Part shown: positions 56,118 through 64,000 of the stretch, one piece after another
Position numbering within the stretch: position 1 is the stretch's first letter
Layout of the letters: every line of letters starts with the position of its first letter
Assembly (NCBI GenBank): GCA_000697355.1
Contig: JNEN01001272.1
Span: 62,001 to 126,000, forward strand
Origin: Syncephalastrum monosporum B8922
Taxonomy: Eukaryota > Mucoromycota > Mucoromycetes > Mucorales > Syncephalastraceae
Direction: 5' to 3'
Length of the DNA: 64,000 bases
Program-made: the position numbers and the translations under genes
Notes under the pieces: model-generated
The model's input: the letters and a program-made list of their open reading frames with translations, nothing else
The model's database searches: none
What the model was told of the DNA's origin: nothing

Positions 56118-56562
56118 GCAACTCCTACTTTACCATCTCACAATCTTACAAACTAAACACACAACGCAATACAATACAATATACAAACACATATACTTTA
56201 TGTGTTTACCCATAAAGTTGTGTTATCTTCTGTGGTTGCATGGTGTGATGGACTTAAATTGGCAAAATAGCGAGCCTGTACATGTAAACGCACCCCCTTG
56301 CGCTCGCCGAGCCAATGATCACAGACCCAATGCCCCTCACACTTTTGTCAGGAGCAACAAAAGAACAATGAAAGTCAAACACTCTAATGACATACAGACT
56401 TTGTGTTCCCGCGCACACTACACACATGTGCAGACAAAGCGTGTCTTCTTGGTGCATACCTTCTGCCTGCAGCCTGAACAATGAAAATAAACGCATCAGC
56501 ATATAAAGAAATCCACCATACTTTCATTTCTTTACTTTCTTTCATATCTGCTTTCCAATACC
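56118..56562. other. intergenic region, promoter of the GGPP synthase gene
   Basis: AT-rich 3' flank of TMA7, then promoter DNA. A TATA-like box is listed separately. No gene. Confidence 0.5.
56502..56508 (+). promoter_or_regulatory. TATA box candidate of the GGPP synthase gene
   Basis: TATAAAG 55 nt upstream of the ATG at 56563. Confidence 0.5.
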
Positions 56563-57982
56563 ATGCTTACCGCTAGCACCCAACTTAAGCACGCGCTGCC
56601 TCAGGGCGTGATCCACAACAACCATCAGCTCCGTCTGAATGTAAACCCAGAGACCTATGCGCAGCCGATCAGAAAGGATAAGGAACAGGTAGCAGGGAGC
56701 ACAAGGTAGAGGCACGATGAGCGCATGTGCTGATTAAAATAAGATCTTGTTGGAGCCTTACGAGTACTTGATCTCCCACCCGGGCAAGGATATTCGTTCT
56801 GTCATGATCAGCGCCTTCAACTGCTGGCTCCAGGTGCCCCAGGACAAACTGACTGTGATCACCAAGGTGATTGGGATGCTGCATTCGGCAAGTCTCCTGT
56901 AAGCTATCCATCGTCAATTTGATCTTCAATACCAACCCATTTTTTCTTTTCTTAGCATTGATGATGTCGAAGACGATTCTGAGCTGCGCCGCGGCGTGCC
57001 CGCCGCACATCATTTATTTGGTCTCCCCCAAACCGTCAATTGTGCCAACTATGTCTACTTTTTAGCCCTCCAAGAGATCAACAAGCTCGACAGCCCTTCC
57101 ATGGTTCAGATCTATACAGGTAAATTCAAGTGTATGCCCTGTGACAAAAAAGAAAGAGTCATTTGACCCACTGCTTCTCCTTCTCTAATAGAGGAATTGC
57201 TCAATCTGCACCGTGGACAAGGTGAGTGTTCCTATAAACGGAACCATACATATCGATGCAACACAAAACTCACCCACTATTTGTGTGCAGGTATGGAGCT
57301 CTATTGGCGTGACACCATGACGTGCCCGACGGAAGAAGAGTTTATCGAAATGGTCGACAACAGTAAGTACAAGGAACTTCCATAGGCAGCAAGAAATAAT
57401 ACCTTTTTTTTCTGCAGAGACGGGAGGTCTGCTTCGCTTGGCTGTGAAGCTAATGCAAGTCGCAAGCGAATCGGAAACGTAAGTGATGATCCAGCTATGG
57501 CGGGGCGTTCGGGACCCCTTGAAAATGCAACACACTTAACACATGACTTTAGAGACTACACGAGCCTTGTGAGCAAGATTGGTATCCATTATCAAGTGCG
57601 TGATGATTATATGAATCTGCAATCCAAACAGGCAAGTCATAACAATGAATCAGCCCACGTGTGTCTTACCCTTCCCGTCCAGTATGCAAATAACAAGGGT
57701 TTCTGTGAGGACCTGACCGAGGGCAAATTTTCGTTCCCCATCATCCACTCCATCCGGGCCGATCCCTCCAACCGACAGCTCCTCAATATCCTCCAAAAAC
57801 GTTCCAACTCGGTCGAGCTGAAACAGTACGCGCTGCAGCTTCTCGAACGCACCCAGACGTTTGCTTATTGCCGGCAGTACCTTACCGACTTGGAGGCCCG
57901 CGTGCGTGAGGAGATTCAGGACCGGGGTGGCAACATCATGCTCGAAAAGATCATGGACTCCTTGGCTGTTCGTGAGGACTAG
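56563..57982 (+). CDS. carG: Geranylgeranyl diphosphate synthase
   Basis: Eight exons: 56563-56688, 56744-56898, 56956-57119, 57192-57221 (30 nt), 57291-57362, 57418-57478, 57553-57631 and 57683-57982. They give 328 residues. The first aspartate-rich motif is D96-D-V-E-D100, followed by SELRRG, and the second is D220-D-Y-M-N; both hold Mg-diphosphate. It adds isopentenyl units to make C20 geranylgeranyl diphosphate, used for protein prenylation and, in Mucorales, for carotenes and the trisporic acid hormones. The name carG is used in these fungi. Intron 7 (57632-57682) is GC-AG with GCAAGT. The position of the family's chain-length residues cannot be checked by eye with confidence, so a farnesyl-type product is not formally ruled out. 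Confidence 0.93.
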
Positions 57983-59506
57983 AAAGAAAAAAGCTCGGCT
58001 TTTACCCCTCACCGTCTTTTCCTTTTTCTGTACTTGCACACATGGTAAAAGCACAAATATACACAGACACCGACGTATCACACCCTATCGCATTCTTGTT
58101 TTGCGCAATTAAATCTACTTTGAGATGATACACGGGGTACACTATTTTGAAATGACTGCTTGCTTATTATAGTTTTGACATTTTCCGGGCCTGCTGGTCT
58201 GTGCACTACTATGACTAGATGCCAATGCTGCAAGTGGTCCTTGCTATCATTTGAGAGAGCGTGACTTGACCGATACCTTTTGCTAGATCAAGCGTTTTCG
58301 TTCTCGGGAGAGGTTCCCATTTTTATTCCAAGGTAGACAGGTTTTAAATATATCGTCGCGTCGGCCACCATGATCCAAGACAGTGATTTTCATCGATACA
58401 GTAAGTGTATCCTGTGGTCTACGAGAGCATGCGTGACAAGCGAGCCCCTACTACTTTTGATAATTTCTGCTATCTTGACTGTTTTCCATATCTCTAACAT
58501 CGAAGCCCACGGAGTAGGACGATACGTGTCTCATATAGCTGGCGGTGGATCGCATGTCTTGGCTTCTCAGATAGTTCAGATTACCTGCTGTGTGATGATC
58601 ATCGAGTAGAAGGCCTTTTTTTACATTGACAGCTTTCTATTTGTCTGACAGCACAATCTATCCATATTTCGACAGAAAGTACGAAAAGGCTGAGGATGAA
58701 TTTTCACACGCCCGTAAACATCATGGAAGGGGCTCTGGGATCCCATCTTTTTTGATTACTACCTCTTCCATATCTAAACAGAGTTCCTTATGCAGTGTGT
58801 TTTATTTGTCTTGTTTTGTCTGTATACTCGACCATGGACCGATACTGACCCTTATATTTTGGTCATTCTACGAGTGTGGGATATTCATTTGCTATGCATG
58901 GGTGCCCAGAGCATGTACGTAGTTTAGCAAAAAAAAAAAAAAAGTAGCGTACGCAGGCACCTCCGACACGGAAACGGAACAAGCTCTTTTGATGGAAAGA
59001 ACCAAAATTATTGGCTTAAAGCCGTGTGAAAAATGGAGGGACAAGCTGGGTCATCTTGAACGCACCTTGTCTCCGCAAGTGTTTGGCCCCCATGCGCGTA
59101 CCCCACGTTGTTTGTTTGGTCGCTTTCTCACGCAAGGTCCAGAAAGAATGAACCGGAGGCTGATGAGGGAGGCGTCAAAGAAGACAACCGAGCGCCCACC
59201 GTGACCAGAGCCTTTTTTTTCGGCTCTCTTTTTCGCCTTGTGCTCCTCCTCCTCCACACATTCACGCGTTTTTTGGTCAAATTGATTGCCGTCCCCCACT
59301 TAAGGTTTCGCAAGAAGCGCGATTGGCTAAAAAAATCAACAAAACTCACAGCTCACACACACACCCGCTGAGTCGAGCAGCATATATAAAAGCGTTCACG
59401 CCTCACTGTCACAAGCCGATAAGATAAGATCCTTTTTTTTTTCCTGCTCAACTTTTCTCTCTCTCTTCTTTACCAAAACAACCTTTTCTCCTCTCTCTCT
59501 CTTCGT
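57983..59506. other. intergenic region upstream of the zinc-knuckle microprotein gene
   Basis: 1.5 kb without a recognisable larger gene; the frames at 58370-58922 and 58989-59371 have no domains. It ends in CA-rich DNA, a TATA box and a CT-rich leader. Confidence 0.45.
59383..59391 (+). promoter_or_regulatory. TATA box of the zinc-knuckle microprotein gene
   Basis: TATATAAAA 116 nt upstream of the ATG at 59507, followed by a CT-rich leader of the sort seen in other genes here. A GCTGAGTCGAGCAGC near-palindrome sits directly upstream. Confidence 0.55.
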
Positions 59507-59620
59507 ATGACTTGCTCACTCGCCACGCCCGCTGTCTCGCATAGCGCCTCGGGATGTTCTTTTTGCGGTGTCCCGGGTCACATTGCCTGGAATTGCCCCA
59601 AGCGCCACCGGCCTCGCTAA
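59507..59620 (+). CDS. 37-residue CCHC zinc-knuckle microprotein
   Basis: A short frame of 37 codons plus stop, under a clear TATA box and CT-rich leader. Residues 17-30 form a complete CCHC knuckle, C17-x2-C20-x4-H25-x4-C30, in the text CSFCGVPGHIAWNCP. The end KRHRPR is strongly basic. CCHC knuckles bind single-stranded RNA or DNA, as in retroviral-type Gag and CNBP-type proteins. It is not part of a longer Gag frame: no open frame continues upstream or downstream. So it may be a domesticated fragment or a true small regulator. The fit of promoter, leader and intact knuckle argues for a real gene, but expression is not shown. Confidence 0.55.
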   Translation: MTCSLATPAVSHSASGCSFCGVPGHIAWNCPKRHRPR

Positions 59621-60486
59621 ATCGACAATCAAGCTGCCGCGTTCATGCACGTCACATATAGCCTATACCAAGGAGGAGGAAGATTCATTATCAGCTCTAC
59701 TTACTCTCTTCAATTTTTTTGCATTCGTTTTCATATGATCTGCATATCATCTTACACGTTCACACTTGCTTCATTTTTTTTTCTTGATAGTCTGCTATAT
59801 ATCCTTCATAGTGTGCATACTCCATTCATTTTTTCATCGACTACTATGTATTATGTTGCTTGACCCTATCATTACTAGTCCCTCTCTCTACCTTGTACTC
59901 ATGGGCATCCATTCATTTTTGTTAAAGTATGCAGTTCAACCATAGGAGAGCCGCATTATGTCCATTGCATGTGTGTTGTGTGGGGGGAGACAAGTAAAAC
60001 GAGTCCCCGGTCCTAGCGATTACACAAGGCGAACAAACACGTCGTCGTGTCACCCTTCATGTATCGGAACTCGCACACTCTGTTCTTACTCTTATACTCT
60101 GGCGACGGGATAACAGACCCGAGCATATGCACAGTACACAGAGAAGACCCGTTTCAGGGTTTCGATAAAACAAAAAAAAAGGGGGGACGCAAGAGCCGAT
60201 GGCATAAAGGCAGAAAGGGGCAGATAAGGGTCGCCAGGCAACACCATTTCATCTCTTTCGATTTTTCTTTTTATAACCATTCAAGCTGCAGAATCTATTT
60301 GCTCTATTTCCTTCACGAATACCCAAATGTCAGTCGCGGACAATACCTTCCCAACGGCCGATGGAAGGATCTGATTTTAATTCGGGCTTGTAAAAACCAT
60401 TTATAAAAGCGTAACAACAAAATAAGGATGAGAGACAAAGAGGGAAAAAGAGTATGTTTCTTTCCCACTATTTGCTTTCGCATCTT
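59621..60486. other. intergenic region, convergent 3' flanks
   Basis: AT-rich with T runs; the open frame at 60047-60406 has no domain. A run of A followed by G (60172-60187) is the only oddity. Confidence 0.45.
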
Positions 60487-61766
60487 TTACAATGCTACTC
60501 GGTCCATCGTCACCTGCTCGGCTGTCACCCGCACGCAGGCGCGAGAAGGGATAGCATCCGTTTTTTGAGCTCCGCATAGCCGTGCCTGGTAGCGTGCCTG
60601 GCAGTCTTGGACGATCTTTTCCACCGATGTATCTGAAACAAGACGAACAATTCGGTCGGGACAGGTAAAACTGGCGAGCATCAATGAATATTCGCCCTCG
60701 GTGTCGTCATACAAATGATCCACCGAAATTTGAAACAAGTGCAGCCGTTCATCACCCAGGCTATTGGGGCGAACCTCCCATTCGTCGAGTTCCAAATCAT
60801 AGGGATCGCCCTCGTCGTGGGTGAGGTAGATCACTGGGTACTCGAGAAGCCAGCCCGTCAGCGCCACCATGCATGTCGGAACGATGTCGACTTGATGGAA
60901 GACATCAGGCGTCTCAAGGCGGTGGATCCACTCAAGCAAGACGGACGGGCAAGGTTTCTATATAAGCAATAAGCAACGGATTCAATATTTGTAAAAATCC
61001 AGGATTAGGGGGGGGAGGAGGGTTTGCATCGGGGTTGCTGAGAAATAGGATCATCGTCGAAGTACGTGAATGAATCGCTTACCTGCGCAGGAGGACCCCT
61101 TCCCAGCACGTCGACGTAGATCCATTGATCAGGTGCCTGGAGTGTCTGCTGAACATGCGTCTGTAGGCGCTTGGCGTGACACAAAAACGTGTAGCGGTCT
61201 CTGAATTGCAGCACGATGAGGTGCTGCCCGTGCGGGTGCTTCGAATGATACAAAAAGTGAAGATAAGTGGTGTTGTAGTGGTGGTGTCGAAACTGCGTTT
61301 ATAATAGGACTACTTTTTTTTTACCTTGCGTAGTAGGTCTAGCAACGCACGCGCTCGTGAGGGGGACACATAGGCAACGTCGATGAGATGGGCGGCTCTA
61401 ATCCAATAAAAACAAAGAAACAAGGAAAAAAAAATAGATTACAGTGGACAGGGTGAGCAGTGAATGTGCGAACGAGAGTGGGGGTTTTTGCGTGAGAGAG
61501 ATAAAAAAAGAAAAAGAAAAATGAAGGTGTAAGCACGCCCATTTTTTTGTCTCCATCCTATACGCTTTTCTTTTTCATTGTCCATATCCTAGGTTACCTC
61601 AAACCCAATGCCACGCAGGCGACGGCTGTCCACGTAAGAAGGGTCAACGTACATTATGTGTTTGTGTATCTTTTTTTTTACCATGCGCCAAGGAGCGGAT
61701 AGTCAGAGGAGGCAATCTGATGTCTTTGAAACTGAGCGCGAGGGCCGACTGGATGGAGGACTGCAT
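60487..61766 (-). CDS. C1orf74/UPF0739-like conserved protein
   Basis: Five exons, 61766-61682, 61625-61598 (28 nt), 61397-61325, 61238-61083 and 60957-60487, give 270 residues, the size of the human C1orf74 protein. The text includes LRAAHLIDVAYVSPSRARALLDLL, a segment with HLIVLQFRDRYTFL, and VDIVPTCMVALTGWLLEYPVIYL, which resembles the PVxY-type core of that family. The family has no known function. There is no signal peptide. Exon 2 is short and depends on my choice of acceptor (GGACAG), but the joined text is consistent. Intron 2 is long (200 nt). I give the family name with moderate confidence because I cannot run an alignment. Confidence 0.65.
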
Positions 61767-62206
61767 TTGGTTGGGTTTTGGACCTGAAATTGGTTTCGGT
61801 TCAAGGGGAGCAAGTTAAAAAGTCTATGATTGGAAAACAGGAGTCAGGCAAATTACGGGTGACCCCGCCGACTGAAAGGAACAAACGAGCCTCTCTCCAA
61901 TCATAAGTAACTAATTATCCTCTTCCAACCCACCCCCCAAACTCGATCAGCCTTTTCTTCCTTTCTCTGGGTTGGGTGTCGTCTTCTGTATCCTATCCCA
62001 TCTCTCGCTCTCTCTCTCTTTTCTCTTTTTTAAGCTCTCCTTTTCCCGTACTTTTTGTAGCCCACCCACTCCACCTCTTTTTATCGCTTTTCTTTCTTTC
62101 TCTCTTTCTCTTCTCTCTTTTTACTCCCTTCCTCCTCCCCCTCCTCTCTTTTCTATTTTCTGACTCCCCTCCCTCCCCCCCACTTGACCCCACCCCTTCT
62201 TTCTCA
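61767..62206. other. promoter and pyrimidine-rich leader of the Sel1 gene
   Basis: Shared by two divergent genes. From about 61980 to 62200 the plus strand is nearly all C and T, the probable 5' leader of the Sel1 gene. It is open in the same frame but has no in-frame ATG before 62207. Confidence 0.5.
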
Positions 62207-64000
62207 ATGTCTCCTCCCTCGTCTGTTCCTTTCTCTCACATCCTACAGCGCTCGAGACTCGCTCTTTCCAAGCTCAACCAGACCAAGGAATCCAACTCGA
62301 ATCTGCCTCAGCCCTCGTCTTCTCAATTCCGCATCTCCACATCGCTTGCCTCTGTTGACGGCGCCCTGACCAGCAGCACTTCTATCACTTGCACCAAAGA
62401 CGAACGGCCCACCATGCCTTCTCGCTCGTCCACCACCACCACATCCACATCCACATCCACAGCTCAACAGCAGCAGCAGCAGCAGCAGCAGCAGAGTCAG
62501 TCGCTGGTCGGCTCATCCTCGTCCACCTGCTCCAAATCACACGCCAGCCCATCCGCTCGCCATCTCTTCAAACTCGCCAACTACCACCTGTTTGGTCGTC
62601 GGGGATACCCCAAGGCACCGACGGTTGCGATGGCTTACTTTAAAAAGGCAGTCCAGCTGGGACATGCAGAGGCGGAAGGTGTGCTCGGCTTTTGCTATGA
62701 ATTCGGTCTTGGCACCGAAAAAGACTTTGTTCGGTCCGAGCGCCATTACATTAACGCAGCCAAAAAGCAAGATGGCTTGGCCATGGCCCGCCTTGCCTTC
62801 CTCCGCAAATATGGCCGTCCGCACGTCAAAATCGACCGCGCCGAAGCAGAGGAATGGGCAGACAAGGTCAGAGCCATTGCCCACACGAACCCAGTCAACT
62901 GGATCGTCGAGGCCGCCACCCTCGATGGCGACGCAGCCGCCCAGTATTGCCTGGGCGTTTGTTACCATGACGGCGTCGGCATGCCCAAGGACGAGCACGC
63001 TGCGTTCCGGTGGTACAAGGCGAGCGCAGACCAGGGCAACGCACGCGGCCAGGGCATCCTCGGCTACTGCTACGGCGAGGGCTTTGGCGTGACCAAAGAC
63101 GAGGTCGAGGCCATGCGGTGGTATCGCCTCGCGGCCGCCCAGGGCGAGACCGTCGCGATCTACAACGTCGGCTACTGCTACGAGGACGGCATCGGCGTCG
63201 ACAAGAACGTCAAGGAGGCCGTCAAGTGGTACCGCATCTCGGCCGAGCAGGGCAATGCCTTTGCCCAGAATTCGCTTGGCTACTGCTACGAAGATGGCAT
63301 TGGCGTCGAGCAGGACCTCTCTCTGGCGGCCATGTGGTACAAAAAGTCAGCAGAACAAGGCTACCCTTGGGCCGAGGTAAGTCACCACACCTTTTTCATG
63401 ATGCCTTTTTTTTTTTCATGCTGACTCTTGTTGTTATTATTCTCTATTTTACTTAGTGCAATCTCGGCTACTGCTACCAGAACGGCATTGGACTTCCCAA
63501 GGACGATGTCCAGGGCGCGCACTGGTACCGCCGTGCGGCGATCCAAGGCCACGCCCGGGCGCAGCATAACCTCGGCTTCTGTTTCCAGAACGGCATCGGT
63601 GTCGAGCGTTCCGAGACGGAGGCCGTCAAGTGGTATCGACGCTCGGCCGAACGCGGCAACATTTTTGCGTATCATTCCCTCGGCTACTGCTACCAGAACG
63701 GCATCGGCGTCCCCACCAACGAGCAGGAGGCCGTCTTTTGGTATTATCTCTCCGCCGAAGAGAACCACGCACCTGCACAACTCTCGCTCGGCTACTGTTA
63801 CCGCAATGGCATCGGCGTCCCCAAGAACGAGCGTGAGGCCGTCAAGTGGTTCAAACGCTCGGCCGAACAGGGCAACGCGCTCGCGCAAAACTCGCTCGGC
63901 TTCTGCTACGAGGAAGGACTGGGTGTCAAGAAGGATTGCGCACGCGCGGTGTATTGGTATCAGAAATCAGCCCGCCAAAAGAACCCGTGGGCCCAATGCA
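62207..64000 (+). CDS. Sel1-repeat protein (3' partial)
   Basis: Exon 62207-63376, a GT-AG intron 63377-63456, and a second exon running off the window end; at least 571 residues. The first 120 residues are Ser/Thr-rich and disordered with a ten-Gln run. Then come degenerate Sel1 units and, from about 245 on, near-perfect 36-residue Sel1 repeats with the consensus LGYCYxNGIGVxKNExEAVKWYRxSAEQGNAxAQ. About nine strong repeats are visible before the edge. Sel1 solenoids are helical scaffolds that hold protein partners, as in the Hrd1/Sel1 complex or the chitin synthase activators Chs4/Skt5. There is no signal peptide, so a cytosolic scaffold is likely. The exact group cannot be settled without the C-terminus. 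Confidence 0.88.
62465..62494. repeat. CAG/CAA triplet repeat encoding poly-Gln
   Basis: One CAA and nine CAG codons in the N-terminal part of the Sel1 gene. Confidence 0.9.

Noticed and set aside
1..64000. CRISPR arrays, bacterial operons, tRNA and rRNA genes
   Set aside because: No spaced direct repeats of CRISPR type, no Shine-Dalgarno-linked frames, and no tRNA arms or rRNA text seen on either strand by eye. A tRNAscan run would settle the tRNA question.

Overview
The window is nuclear DNA of a filamentous fungus, most likely a Mucoromycota and probably a Mucorales. The evidence is dense genes cut by many short introns (mostly 48-120 nt, GT-AG, with a CTGAC/CTAAC-like branch box near the acceptor), ordinary eukaryotic housekeeping genes, long T-rich or CT-rich leaders, and gene families usual in early-diverging fungi (CSL transcription factors, F-box proteins with a Cys-rich tail, a carG-type prenyl synthase, Sel1 arrays). 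I saw no rRNA, tRNA, CRISPR, bacterial operon or intact transposon. All exon models were assembled by hand from splice consensus, phase closure and protein-family fit.

Left part (1-24 kb): the end of an RGG-box, possibly La, RNA-binding protein; an Nrg1-like C2H2 repressor (-) with 4.3 kb of upstream DNA; a BDP1/TFIIIB-B''-like SANT protein (+); an F-box/Cys-cluster protein (+); a 1188-residue FUSC/aromatic-acid-exporter-like membrane protein (-); an NCLX-like cation/Ca2+ exchanger (-) divergent from ARP5 of the INO80 complex (+); BLOC-1 subunit 1 (-), tail-to-tail with ARP5; and a Glu/Lys/Gln-rich protein (+).

Middle part (24-46 kb): two tandem, partly near-identical F-box/Cys-rich genes; a type I membrane protein with a proline-rich tail; a small orphan protein; a CSL (CBF1/Su(H)/LAG-1) transcription factor (-); ARPC4 of the Arp2/3 complex (-), whose first coding exon is only the ATG; UBA2 of the SUMO E1 (+); a peroxiredoxin-fold protein that has lost its peroxidatic cysteine (+); a secreted Ser/Ala-rich repeat protein with Kex2-type sites (-); and AVL9 (-).

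Right part (46-64 kb): a tandem pair of MDR (quinone-oxidoreductase-like) dehydrogenases; a Sec7-PH Arf-GEF; TMA7 (64 aa in four exons); geranylgeranyl diphosphate synthase; a 37-residue CCHC zinc-knuckle microprotein with its own TATA box; a C1orf74/UPF0739-like protein (-); and a long Sel1-repeat protein running off the right end.

The genes do not form a pathway. Themes that recur are local tandem duplication with mosaic identity (F-box pair, MDR pair), GC-AG introns with an invariant GCAAGT donor in four genes, and small or lineage-specific proteins (zinc-knuckle microprotein, Cys-less peroxiredoxin, Ser/Ala repeat protein, Glu-rich protein), which are the most likely places for undescribed biology. 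I found no clear evidence of a novel multi-gene system.
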